From: Thermoplasmata archaeon | GTDB taxonomy: Archaea > Thermoplasmatota > Thermoplasmata > Thermoplasmatales > ARK-15 | Direction: 5' to 3' | Length of the DNA stretch: 39,126 nt | Assembly: GCA_023261745.1 (NCBI GenBank) | Contig: JAGDXR010000056.1 | Location: 1-39,126, forward strand | Made by a program: the position numbers and the translations under genes | Notes under the pieces: generated by a model | Seen by the model: the letters and a program-made list of their open reading frames with translations, nothing else | Databases searched by the model: none | What the model was told of the DNA's origin: nothing | Shown here: positions 26,279 through 35,635 of the stretch, in pieces | Numbering within the stretch: the first letter of the stretch is position 1 | How the letters are laid out: each line of letters opens with the position of its first letter

Positions 26279-29200
26279 TTATCTTTTTTTTCTCTTCAGA
26301 GAAAGAACAATGATCATAATACCTATGATCAATATTATCAGATATTCAAGATAAAAATAATTTCCTTTGTTATTATTTATAATTTCATTTAAATTCTTTG
26401 AAATTGTTACATTTCCAGATGTTATTTTCTGTTTATTGAGCAAAACCGTAAAATTATATTTTCCGGCGGGAACATGAAAAATGAATTCACCATTCTTTGA
26501 ATACAGTGTATAATTGATTTTTTCTCCCAGAATGTCATTTCCATAAAGAATTATTTCCGTGTCAGTCCTGTTCAGGAATGGAACGTATATGGTATAATTG
26601 AAAATCTTAAGAGATACATTTATTCTAATAATCTTCTCTGAACCGTTAATAATCAGGGTTCCATTCGTAATGTTTGTATTTATGTAATATGGTGGATTAA
26701 TCATAAATCTATATGAACCATTTGGAAGAGGAATGGACAGATTATTTTTCAGAGTATAATTCATCCTGTTTACTGAAATATTCAAAGGTATTTTCAATCC
26801 AATCTCTTCGAAAATTACACAATATTTCTGAATTTTCAAGGAAATATGCAATGTTAAATTTTCATTCAGGTAAACGGATGTATTAAAATAGTAACTTCTG
26901 TTTTCGCTGAATGCATAAATATTATAAAATCCCTGAACGAGATATACTGTAAAATTATTCTGACTTACATTATAGCTATTATTATTTATATCCAGATAAT
27001 ATGGGAAAGAATAATTTTCAGTGATAAATGTTAAGGAATACAATCTCGAAAAATATGAAGTTTCATTTATTGGAGATAGAATCTTTACCGTTATATTTTC
27101 GTATTTCCCGGTATAGGATCCATTCCCATTCCCAAGCCAGTACTCAAATTCATAATACCTTTTTTCATAGACATCTATTTTTATTATTTCAGAATAATTA
27201 TAGAATCCTGAATTTATTGAAAATTGAGCTGATCCGGAGGGATTTGAAGATACATTCAGATAAAATTGTTTTATGAAATATACATAAATGGTATAATTAT
27301 TCTTAACATTAACTAATATGGAATTATTCTTTACAAAGATTCTTTCGTATTTATTTATATTAATGTATTTTTCCATCTCAAATTTTATGGTATAATTTTT
27401 AATTTTTACAGTACAATTGCTAACAGAATAATTTATATCATTCAATGTAAAATTGATACTGAACGTTTTTGAATAATTGACAAATATTATATTTAAAAAT
27501 ATATATTTTGAGAAATTCACATATATCGTAATATTTTTTCCATTCACGATAAAATTTCCCGGATTTGCGTAATAATATGTGGAATATGCACTGTAATTGT
27601 ATGATCCGTTGGGCATATATAAATTATAAATCCTGTTTTTTATGCTTATATTGCCGAATCCTGGAATATTCAGATACCATGAAATGTTCATGTTTGAAAT
27701 AAAGGTAACATCATATTTTACCAGATAAAACTCTATATTAATAGTTTTATTTTCATTTAAATATACATGCCCCGATGAAATGTTTGATCTGTATCCACCA
27801 GGTGGTATGATCCTAAATGAATAATTTCCTGGAAGAAGAAATAGTACAATGTTCTCATTTGTAGTATTGTAGTAAATATTGTTTAAATCAATTTTCCAGT
27901 AATAACCATCCGGCAATCCGTATTCATGAAATACAAGAAAATGTCTTTTATTGTATGTCTCGTAGTATTGGAATGAATTCCAGAGACCAGATTGAGGAAA
28001 ACCTCCATTCTGGTTCATGGAAAATATTGAAATGGCCTTGATTCCATTTTTTAACGTGTAATTTATCCTTAGATTCAAATCTTCCATCGTGAATGGCATA
28101 TTTGTTGAATAATTTATATCAGACAGAATAATCATTATCTGAGCCTTTGTAAGATACTGGCCTGTGGAGGAAATGATGCTGTTTACAGCTTCCTGAAAAC
28201 TGTAATTTCCCATATAAAATGTTTCATAAGCCATGATGGCATAATAATCAGCGTAAAGCGGAATTACGGGATGATATATATACCAGAAAAGCATGGAATT
28301 CGGAATGCCGTTATATGCCGGGTCAACAGCCACTATCAGTTTTTTATTAACTTTGTGAAGTGCAATGGAAAAATTGTTCAGGAACATAACAAACCTGAAT
28401 GAATCATTGGTGGAAAAATCTGCATTTGAGGGATTTTCGAAGTCTATTGAATATCCCGAATAATTATATTTCAAAGATAGGTTCACCGCATAACTGATCA
28501 ATTTATCTTGAAGTGAAATATTATATAAAACAAGATCTGTCTTTGAGATATTGTAATCATTTACAATCATGGGAAAAGTTGGAATTTTTAATTTTTCTGA
28601 AATGTTGGTTATGTTATCATCACCGAAATAATTCAAGCTCCCTGAAGAAGTTATATTGTAAGATTCATATTGTATTCCATTCATCAATTCTGAATAATTT
28701 TTAAGATCATTCCAGTATCCATAGTAATCTGGATATATGTATGGAATGAATAGATTCAATATTCCATCATAATAAAAGTTTACATATACTGTTAAATTTT
28801 TGTTTACATACAAATTAATGGTTGCTGGATTTGCAACATATCCCCTGGAAGAAAATGACAGTGTATGATTTCCATTATCAATGTTCAGAGTTACATTTCC
28901 GGTGAAATTGAATGTTACTCCATCAATATTCAGGAACCATGTATGATTTTCAGGGAGATTCAGAGGTATGATGTTAATTTTAGAAACAGTATTAATTAAA
29001 TCCATTGAAAAGTTGAAAGCATTGATGGAACCCCATCCCGAAGCATAATCCCAGCCCTGTTTAGCCCAGTAAATGGTCTCATTGTCATGATATCCTGCGG
29101 GTGTCTGGATGACATCCCAATATGGAGAATATGGTAATTTTTTATTTTCCGATCCAATTCTATAAATTAAAGGATCAATGAACCCAAATTTTTGATTTGT

Positions 29201-30811
29201 GAATGCCACGATATCAGCAATGATTCCAGCGGTTACAGGTGATGAAACCGATGTTCCGGCAATCTGATACGGTCCACCGTTGATAAAAATTTCAGTATTA
29301 TTTCCAATTGAAGATATATCAGCATAATTTCTTCCTTTAACAGAACCTCCATTTTCTATTACCGCTGGAATATCCTGCCATGATGGCATAGGATATATTT
29401 TACTGGTTCCACTGGTAGTGCCATAATGAATATTTCCATATGCAATGGCCGATTGGTCATACCAGACAATCTGATTGTATATCGAATTTGTAACAGGGAC
29501 ACCATATCCATTCAGGACTCCGGATGGACCGTTCATTAATAATGTTGTTCCACCCACGGCTAGAAATCCAGAAGTATCTGTTGCATAATTTGCGGGCATT
29601 GATACATTATCTACATCTCCATAATCTCCAGCTGACGCAAGAAAAGTTGTTCCTGTCGATTCAAGCATAAGAACGTATTCTGCTGAAACATTATCAACCG
29701 GTGCTTCAGAACCGTTGTTATTGTATCCCCCCCAAGAGTTTGATACTGCAACAAGATCATTCAGTTTACTCAGAGAGGCATATTCTTCATCAGGAAAATC
29801 TGTTTCTGATGGACCGGAGGAATTTCCAGGGCCATAAACGCAAAATGCATTCACTCCCGGTGCCATGGTTGTGACCATTTCGAGATCAAGAGTATTTTCA
29901 TAATTGGTTCCCGTGGTATCATTTGTTGCATTTGGACCTGGCATCACTGCACCATCAACAGGATATCCTGAAACTTTTAATTTGACAATATTTCTTTCCC
30001 ACTGAGGAACGGTTAAATTATAATATGAATAAATGTCAGAAGGATTGTATGGTGAAACCTGAAATCCTCCTGAATCAACACCTTCCCATAAAACTGTGGC
30101 AACAGTCAAATTTAATGGAAATACGTGATTTTTTGAATAATTTCCGTAATAGGAATCGTTGAATATTCCGTATACCTGATATGCCTTTTGAAGATCTCCA
30201 CCCCCCTCCTCGCTTATATTTCCATCATATAATTTAATTAAATCAAATTTATAATATATATTATCTGAAAGACCGGAGATACCACTGACATATTCTGCTA
30301 TGCTATATGGAAGCTCCACGGGTGTTACTGGCATGAATACGTATTTTCTGAATCCGTCAGTCTGGAAATAGGCGATTTTGATGTTGAATGCATTTTCAAT
30401 TTTATAAGCCGGAACGTTATGAGCAAATATTGCAAGGTTGTAGGGTCCCGGATATCCTGTGATACCGTAAGATTTCAGATAATTCAATATGAGATCTACA
30501 GTATTATTGGATGGAGAAAATAATCTGTAAAATTCCCCCTTTGAAATAAATTTATGAAATTCCGGGCTATCTGGATTTTCAACACTGGTAAGATAATCAT
30601 TAAGCATATTTATGTTTTTCAATTTTAAGGATATGGAAATATCCATATTTTTATTTGAAGATATGTATTTACAAAAATGATATTCATCTGATTTAAAAAA
30701 TCCGTATGTGTAAACAAAATTTAAATTTGAAGCGCTACCGGAAAATGAGTAAAAAATCTCAAAGATAAAAAATATCATTATAATCAATGCAATGATTTTT
30801 TTTATCAACAT
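26279..30811 (-). CDS. Exported S53 (sedolisin) peptidase with GH18-like barrel and beta-repeat stalk
   Basis: The 1510-residue product has a signal peptide (about 1-27), a kumamolisin-type pro-domain (about 45-185) and an S53 catalytic domain (about 205-605). Catalytic residues are E304 and D308 (ENTLD), oxyanion D395 (SAGD) and S520 (AGTSVSSP); a calcium site is likely in WDVIQ (565) and DYASGWGS. S53 enzymes act at acid pH. After one small beta domain comes a roughly 685-965 segment like a GH18 barrel: GYSIDFE (785-791, keeping D and E but not the first acidic residues) and DYYAIMAYE (854-862). The rest is a series of PEGA-like beta modules (PGNYSF, PNGSYRF, PAGKYNF) with dozens of N-x-S/T sites, then a C-terminal helix and KRKKR, so the protein is cell-surface anchored. 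The ATG lacks a ribosome binding site. It lies 37 bases upstream of nurA on the same strand. Confidence 0.85.
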   Translation of the reverse strand: MLIKKIIALIIMIFFIFEIFYSFSGSASNLNFVYTYGFFKSDEYHFCKYISSNKNMDISISLKLKNINMLNDYLTSVENPDSPEFHKFISKGEFYRLFSPSNNTVDLILNYLKSYGITGYPGPYNLAIFAHNVPAYKIENAFNIKIAYFQTDGFRKYVFMPVTPVELPYSIAEYVSGISGLSDNIYYKFDLIKLYDGNISEEGGGDLQKAYQVYGIFNDSYYGNYSKNHVFPLNLTVATVLWEGVDSGGFQVSPYNPSDIYSYYNLTVPQWERNIVKLKVSGYPVDGAVMPGPNATNDTTGTNYENTLDLEMVTTMAPGVNAFCVYGPGNSSGPSETDFPDEEYASLSKLNDLVAVSNSWGGYNNNGSEAPVDNVSAEYVLMLESTGTTFLASAGDYGDVDNVSMPANYATDTSGFLAVGGTTLLMNGPSGVLNGYGVPVTNSIYNQIVWYDQSAIAYGNIHYGTTSGTSKIYPMPSWQDIPAVIENGGSVKGRNYADISSIGNNTEIFINGGPYQIAGTSVSSPVTAGIIADIVAFTNQKFGFIDPLIYRIGSENKKLPYSPYWDVIQTPAGYHDNETIYWAKQGWDYASGWGSINAFNFSMDLINTVSKINIIPLNLPENHTWFLNIDGVTFNFTGNVTLNIDNGNHTLSFSSRGYVANPATINLYVNKNLTVYVNFYYDGILNLFIPYIYPDYYGYWNDLKNYSELMNGIQYESYNITSSGSLNYFGDDNITNISEKLKIPTFPMIVNDYNISKTDLVLYNISLQDKLISYAVNLSLKYNYSGYSIDFENPSNADFSTNDSFRFVMFLNNFSIALHKVNKKLIVAVDPAYNGIPNSMLFWYIYHPVIPLYADYYAIMAYETFYMGNYSFQEAVNSIISSTGQYLTKAQIMIILSDINYSTNMPFTMEDLNLRINYTLKNGIKAISIFSMNQNGGFPQSGLWNSFQYYETYNKRHFLVFHEYGLPDGYYWKIDLNNIYYNTTNENIVLFLLPGNYSFRIIPPGGYRSNISSGHVYLNENKTINIEFYLVKYDVTFISNMNISWYLNIPGFGNISIKNRIYNLYMPNGSYNYSAYSTYYYANPGNFIVNGKNITIYVNFSKYIFLNIIFVNYSKTFSINFTLNDINYSVSNCTVKIKNYTIKFEMEKYININKYERIFVKNNSILVNVKNNYTIYVYFIKQFYLNVSSNPSGSAQFSINSGFYNYSEIIKIDVYEKRYYEFEYWLGNGNGSYTGKYENITVKILSPINETSYFSRLYSLTFITENYSFPYYLDINNNSYNVSQNNFTVYLVQGFYNIYAFSENRSYYFNTSVYLNENLTLHISLKIQKYCVIFEEIGLKIPLNISVNRMNYTLKNNLSIPLPNGSYRFMINPPYYINTNITNGTLIINGSEKIIRINVSLKIFNYTIYVPFLNRTDTEIILYGNDILGEKINYTLYSKNGEFIFHVPAGKYNFTVLLNKQKITSGNVTISKNLNEIINNNKGNYFYLEYLIILIIGIMIIVLSLKRKKR

Positions 30812-30869
30812 ATTATAAAAATAGATATCACTGATAAAAATTTTATGCTAAATGCAATAAAATAAATAT

Positions 30870-32783
30870 TTAATAAAAATTATAAAAAAATTTCAAATAT
30901 TCACATCTGGTCAGTTTTTTACCGTTGAAGTCTATGAAAATATTTCCTTTGAAAAGTTCATCTATATTTCTTCCCTTGATTTTAAATATGTTGCTTCTAT
31001 CAAAATTATAGTCTACATAGTTATTTAGAGGATTGTAGATTTCCGGTATTCCTTTTTCTGAAGGGTATGGAACGGAAAGTATCCATACTCGGTCCATATA
31101 ATCATCGAGCTTTTCAATTTTTATTTCCTCACCATTGTATCTGTAATAATGATATTGTCCATTTAAAATTTTAACAGGCTGTATCAGTGTGCAGAACAGA
31201 GACAATGCATCATTCCTGAAAACTGAAAATATCACCCTTTCTTTATTGATGACATGCATGAGCAATTTACCTGGATTTTTTAAATCACCGTATTCCGCTT
31301 CCACACTGATTCTGTCTTTTCCCTTTACTGCTGTAATATCGGGAGAATTCTCAAATGGCCTTGCAGTTTTTATTTCATAACCAAGTGATATCATGAAAGA
31401 TGCCGTTCTCCTTATAAGATATGCGTGGTATATGGATTCTGTAAAATTTCTCAGATAGCTTTCCGAAATTCTTATACCATTTGTCTCAAGGAATATTTTT
31501 CCATTTTCATTTCTGATCATGTTTTTAAGATTTAAAATTCTTAATACTCTTAGAGGATCCTCATCCGATAAACTTTCAAATTCTCTTACTGCATCCTTTT
31601 CAAATGTGTGGCCATTTCTGTCTGTAAGGGAAATAATCACGGATAACATTTTTATTTCATCGTCATATGCATCACAGTTATCTAAATATTTGGTTGTATC
31701 ATTATCGGTCTTATAATCATCAAAATTTACATTTTCAGTTTTACCATGGCTTATGTTTCCATCATAAAGTAGGAATTGAAATTTTTCCATATTTGTTGTC
31801 ATAAGGATAAATTTGTCTCTGTTCATTGGAATTTTGCCCGATAAAATCTTTGCATCGAATGGTGAAATTCTGAAGATTGCAATATATTCTGAATTGGCCA
31901 TAACAGAATTTACAAGATCTCTATCCATCTGAGAAAGATACTGTGTGGCCATCAGAATTTCAACGCCATATTTTCTTGATTCGCTCAGGAGATTTGGGAG
32001 TATGTAGGGTGAAAAATCCTTTATTTCGTCTATAACAATGATTGAATCTTTTATTATTCCGAATTTCATAAAATTGAATAATATTGCGAGGGTTGATGAG
32101 GCCATCATTCTTGCCGAATTTTCCCCGTAATGCAATTTTTCAAAGTCAAAATACAGATTTTTGCCGGAAAAAAGAAATTCCATATTTCCTCGTGAAGAAA
32201 TGAAATTTTTCAATTTAGTGTTGTTTATTATGGGATTCAATTTGTTTATGAAACTTTGAATATATTCGCTGTACTGATATTTGCTCATATTTCGGAAAAA
32301 TGAATTTTCAGTTATTTTATCCATAACTCTGCTGAAAAGATCTTCGAGCGTGGGATCAGGATTTTCATTGTATATTTCTTTTCCAAATACGGTAAATATA
32401 TTGTCAAGTCTTGGTCCCCACGTGCCATTCGAAAAATCCTCATCCATTGAAAATACCATCTTCAATGTATCAATAACCGTCTGTACCCTATCAGGGTCGG
32501 TGGAATTCATGGTGTTCATCAAATTCATCTTAAAGCAATATTCCTTTCCATTAATGTTTATATGTGAAGGAGAAATGTATATTCCGGTGTTCATTAAACT
32601 TTTTGAAATGTCACCGTGTGGATCAAGAACAATTATCCTTTTATTTTCCCCTATTCTCTTTTTAATTACCATTTTAAGAAAAGTGGATTTTCCATAACCG
32701 GTTTGACCTATTACCAGTCCGTGTCCATTTATCCCATTAATATCATATTTTTTTATGAACGAATATATCCTGTCTATATCCAT
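30870..32783 (-). CDS. VirB4/TraG-like P-loop ATPase with C-terminal PD-(D/E)XK-like domain
   Basis: This is a cytoplasmic HerA/FtsK-clade motor of 637 residues. Walker A is GQTGYGKS (26-33), followed by IIVLDPHGDI; Walker B is SIIVIDEIKDF (247-257), followed by a sensor-like EILMATQYLSQMD. Residues about 385-450 look like a winged helix. Residues about 465-500 read GYEIKTARPFENSPDITAV then ISVEAEYGD, the layout of a restriction-like nuclease core (D482, E495 or E497), with Glu rather than Lys at the last position, so catalysis is unproven. Unlike VirB4 or CedB it starts almost directly at the ATPase core; the missing N-terminal part seems to be the gene just upstream. A strong AAAGGAGG lies eight bases before the ATG, and the two genes overlap by 10 bases. 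DNA transport, processing or defence are all possible. Confidence 0.7.
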   Translation of the reverse strand: MDIDRIYSFIKKYDINGINGHGLVIGQTGYGKSTFLKMVIKKRIGENKRIIVLDPHGDISKSLMNTGIYISPSHININGKEYCFKMNLMNTMNSTDPDRVQTVIDTLKMVFSMDEDFSNGTWGPRLDNIFTVFGKEIYNENPDPTLEDLFSRVMDKITENSFFRNMSKYQYSEYIQSFINKLNPIINNTKLKNFISSRGNMEFLFSGKNLYFDFEKLHYGENSARMMASSTLAILFNFMKFGIIKDSIIVIDEIKDFSPYILPNLLSESRKYGVEILMATQYLSQMDRDLVNSVMANSEYIAIFRISPFDAKILSGKIPMNRDKFILMTTNMEKFQFLLYDGNISHGKTENVNFDDYKTDNDTTKYLDNCDAYDDEIKMLSVIISLTDRNGHTFEKDAVREFESLSDEDPLRVLRILNLKNMIRNENGKIFLETNGIRISESYLRNFTESIYHAYLIRRTASFMISLGYEIKTARPFENSPDITAVKGKDRISVEAEYGDLKNPGKLLMHVINKERVIFSVFRNDALSLFCTLIQPVKILNGQYHYYRYNGEEIKIEKLDDYMDRVWILSVPYPSEKGIPEIYNPLNNYVDYNFDRSNIFKIKGRNIDELFKGNIFIDFNGKKLTRCEYLKFFYNFY

Positions 32784-33439
32784 AGTAATTTCCTCCTTTC
32801 TTCATTTTTTACAGGTGGTATCAGGAAATAGGAAATTTCGGATGGATCCATGATCATTTTTTTCCCATTTTTTACAATTGCTTGACCTGTAAAAGGATCC
32901 CTGATGAAAATATCCATATCCAAATCGGTGAAAATTTCAGCCTCGTACATTTCTGAATTTATCTTCTTTTCAACCAATCCTCTCCGATATCTGTTATTTA
33001 TATGTTTAGCAAATTTTTTGGCAATGAATCTTGAATATACTCTCTTTTTTCTTGCCATAAAGATAAAATATTTGGCACCTTTCTTTTCCATTGCAAAATA
33101 TATGTCTGAAAATATGTTATGTTTTGGATAATAAGGAATATAATAGTTTTTAGAAAAACCGTATCTGTACAGGCCATCAATTTTGTATGCATTTACATAT
33201 TCTGTAAATTTTCCCGGTACAACGTTTTCATAATAGAGATATGCAGGTTCATGGTTTTCAAAAAGAGCAAATCTATAATCCGTGCCATCAAAATAGATCA
33301 TTGAGGATATTTCGTCAGAAGAGCTTGCAAGGTAAAAAACATCTTTCAAAATATTTTGAAAATTTTCCCTCAAAAAATCGGGATCAGGTTTAAAAATTTT
33401 AAAATAATTTATATAATATAGACTCTCAACTCCTTTCAT
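32774..33439 (-). CDS. Possible detached N-terminal domain of a VirB4/HerA-type ATPase
   Basis: The 221-residue soluble protein has no membrane helix and no enzyme motif I can name. Residues 110-180 read like the mixed alpha/beta domain in front of VirB4-type motors: AKYFIFMARKKRVYSRFIAKK, then VEKKINSEMYEAEIF with strand-forming ends. Residues 196-209 (MIMDPSEISYFLIPP) resemble the LSTEELATLxHPP-like peptide that commonly joins that domain to the P-loop domain. The next gene begins exactly at such a P-loop domain, overlapping by 10 bases. I infer that the pair equals one split motor; this needs structural comparison. GAGGTG lies just before the ATG (33437-33439). The SDR gene ends 42 bases upstream on the same strand. 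Confidence 0.55.
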   Translation of the reverse strand: MKGVESLYYINYFKIFKPDPDFLRENFQNILKDVFYLASSSDEISSMIYFDGTDYRFALFENHEPAYLYYENVVPGKFTEYVNAYKIDGLYRYGFSKNYYIPYYPKHNIFSDIYFAMEKKGAKYFIFMARKKRVYSRFIAKKFAKHINNRYRRGLVEKKINSEMYEAEIFTDLDMDIFIRDPFTGQAIVKNGKKMIMDPSEISYFLIPPVKNEERRKLLWI

Positions 33440-33481
33440 TTTTACACCTCCAGAAAATCGCCGGTTAAAAGGTTTCGTTAA

Positions 33482-34261
33482 TTATTTAAAAAAATCTGAA
33501 TATTTTACAGGTTCAATGCCGTAAAGATTCCATATATCTTGGGGTCTGCAGAAATCGTACCTCAGCATCTTAATCTGTTCCATGGTAATGGGTAAAAATG
33601 GGATCAGTGAATATAATATGAATGACGGTATTTCATAAGCCTTTTTTCTTTTTATTATTTTATACATGTCTACCAGTCTTATTTTTTCCGATCCTGAAAC
33701 CTCAACAATTCCATTGTTGTTAATCATATTTTTTACAAGATTTGACAGGCTTTCAACATATACCGGGCAGAGATATCCTGATTTTGGAATAAATGGTGTT
33801 TTCAGCTTTTTCAGCATCAATGTAAGATAATCATCATTGCCAAAAATCATGCTCGGCCTAAAGATGAGATAATTTCCTCTTTCGGTGATGATGTTCTCTG
33901 CTTCCCTTTTTGTCTTGAAATATTCAGTATCTCCCTTATCCGCATTCAGTGCAGAAAAGTAAACTATCTTCTGCTTTTTATTCATTTTGGAAAGTATGTT
34001 TCTGATACCTCCAACGTTCACATCTACATGCTTCTGTTCTTTTTGATTTATAACTGCAACTAGATCAATGATAATATCGAATTCCGAAAGGTCGGGTATT
34101 TTATCAGAATATTTTATGTCGCCCTCGATCCACTTTACACCAAGTTCTTTCAATTTCTGATTTTCCTTTCTTGAAATATATGAAACATCATGCTCTTCAA
34201 GGAGCACAGGAATCAAATGTCTTCCCACGAATCCAGACCCGCCAAATACTGCAACCTTCAA
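33482..34261 (-). CDS. NDUFA9-like atypical short-chain dehydrogenase/reductase
   Basis: The 259-residue product is an NAD(P)-binding Rossmann protein. The dinucleotide motif is GGSGFVGRHL (8-17), the following strand keeps SRKEN suited to NADP, and the YFKTKREAE segment supplies the YxxxK pair. This is the atypical SDR group related to complex I subunit NDUFA9; its members lack a firm substrate in archaea. The start must be the TTG at 34259-34261, because an in-frame stop lies two codons upstream and the first residues MKVAVFGG match the family exactly. A TATA-like TTTTATTA (minus strand, about 34290-34297) precedes it. Confidence 0.8.
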   Translation of the reverse strand: MKVAVFGGSGFVGRHLIPVLLEEHDVSYISRKENQKLKELGVKWIEGDIKYSDKIPDLSEFDIIIDLVAVINQKEQKHVDVNVGGIRNILSKMNKKQKIVYFSALNADKGDTEYFKTKREAENIITERGNYLIFRPSMIFGNDDYLTLMLKKLKTPFIPKSGYLCPVYVESLSNLVKNMINNNGIVEVSGSEKIRLVDMYKIIKRKKAYEIPSFILYSLIPFLPITMEQIKMLRYDFCRPQDIWNLYGIEPVKYSDFFK

Positions 34262-34340
34262 GGGTATCTACCAAACCTCAACCAGCCAATAATAAAATTG
34301 TATAGATGTATAAAAATATTTTGAAATCTGACGGTAAAAG

Positions 34341-34351
34341 TTTTATAAAAA
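34341..34351 (+). promoter_or_regulatory. TATA-like promoter of truD
   Basis: TTTTATAAAAA is centred about 25 bases before the GTG start at 34370. The same 108-base spacer holds the oppositely directed promoter of the SDR gene. Leaderless transcription is inferred from the distance. Confidence 0.4.
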
Positions 34352-34369
34352 TAAAATATCATATAAAAG

Positions 34370-35635
34370 GTGGATGAAGAATTTGTAGGAATATCGGGGT
34401 ATGTTACCAGAACTGAGGGGATAGGTGGAAAAATTAAAATGTATCCCGAAGATTTTATTGTAAATGAAATAGCAGAAGAGATAAAAAGAAAATCGGATGG
34501 GAAAAACCTCATTTTAAAGGTAAAGTTAAAGAACTGGGAAAATAACAGGTTTGTATTCAAACTTTCAATGCAGCTGGGAATTAGCAGGGATAGCATATTT
34601 TTTGCCGGAACAAAGGATAAGCGATCTATCAAAATACAGTATTTCTGCATAAGAAATTTTCATTCAAAAATCAGTTTAAATTTAAAGGATATTGAAATTA
34701 TTGAATCATTCAGAACAGATGAATGCATAGATATTGGTGACCTCATAGGCAACGAATTTTCAATAAAAATAAGAAATCTGGAGGAAGATGCGGATGAAAA
34801 GATCAGGAAAATATATCAGGAATTGCCATTAAAAAATTTTCCAAATTTTTTTGGTGTTCAGAGGTTTGGGACAACAAGACCAGTAACGCACATTGTTGGA
34901 AAGTACATAATACAGAGAGATTATGAAAATGCTGTTAAAGCCTATATAGGTATGGTTTTTAATGATGATTCACAGATTGATGCAAGAAAATATTTTATGG
35001 AAACAGATGACCCAGAGGGAACATTGAAAATGTCTGATCCTGGCAAAATGGAATATGAGCGAATAATGTTAAAGCATCTAGTTGAAAGACCAGGTGATTA
35101 TGCAGGTGCAATTTCAAGATTGCCAAGGACTCTCAGAATGATGTTTGTGCATGGATATCAATCATTTTTATTCAACAAAATTCTCAGTGAAAGAATGAGA
35201 AAATTTGATTTGATGGAACCCATGGAGGGTGACATTGTTTTACCAGTTGATAAAAATGGAATACCCATCGAGGATAGATTTATAATGGTAAACAGCAAAA
35301 ATATGGACAAAATAAAGGAGAAAATTCATGAGGGAAAGGCATACATCTCAGCGATACTTTATGGTTCTCAGAGCAGATTTGCTGAGGGAGAGATGGGTGA
35401 AATAGAAAGAAAAATAATTCAAAATGAAAATATCGAGAGGGAAATGTTCAACATAAGGGAAATCAGGGATATATCAAGCAAAGGTTCCAGGAGGAGTATC
35501 TCATCACCAGTTAAAAATTTCAATTATTATTTTAAGGACAGGTATGCCGTTCTGAATTTCTCTCTCAACAGGGGATCATATGCCACATCTCTTTTAAGGG
35601 AATTCATGAAATTATCTGATCTTCGGTCTTTTTGA
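34370..35635 (+). CDS. truD: tRNA pseudouridine(13) synthase TruD/Pus7
   Basis: The enzyme converts uridine 13 of tRNA to pseudouridine. The catalytic aspartate is in FAGTKDKRSIKIQYF (about residue 84), and the TruD hallmark NFFGVQRFGTTRPVTH lies near residue 160. An N-terminal KMYPEDFIVNEI segment matches the family opening. At 421 residues it has the archaeal length with an inserted TRUD domain. The first codon is GTG (34370-34372), placed by the family start and by the TATA-like box at 34341-34351. It is divergent from the SDR gene, and its last 32 bases overlap the convergent radical SAM gene. Confidence 0.93.
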   Translation: MDEEFVGISGYVTRTEGIGGKIKMYPEDFIVNEIAEEIKRKSDGKNLILKVKLKNWENNRFVFKLSMQLGISRDSIFFAGTKDKRSIKIQYFCIRNFHSKISLNLKDIEIIESFRTDECIDIGDLIGNEFSIKIRNLEEDADEKIRKIYQELPLKNFPNFFGVQRFGTTRPVTHIVGKYIIQRDYENAVKAYIGMVFNDDSQIDARKYFMETDDPEGTLKMSDPGKMEYERIMLKHLVERPGDYAGAISRLPRTLRMMFVHGYQSFLFNKILSERMRKFDLMEPMEGDIVLPVDKNGIPIEDRFIMVNSKNMDKIKEKIHEGKAYISAILYGSQSRFAEGEMGEIERKIIQNENIEREMFNIREIRDISSKGSRRSISSPVKNFNYYFKDRYAVLNFSLNRGSYATSLLREFMKLSDLRSF

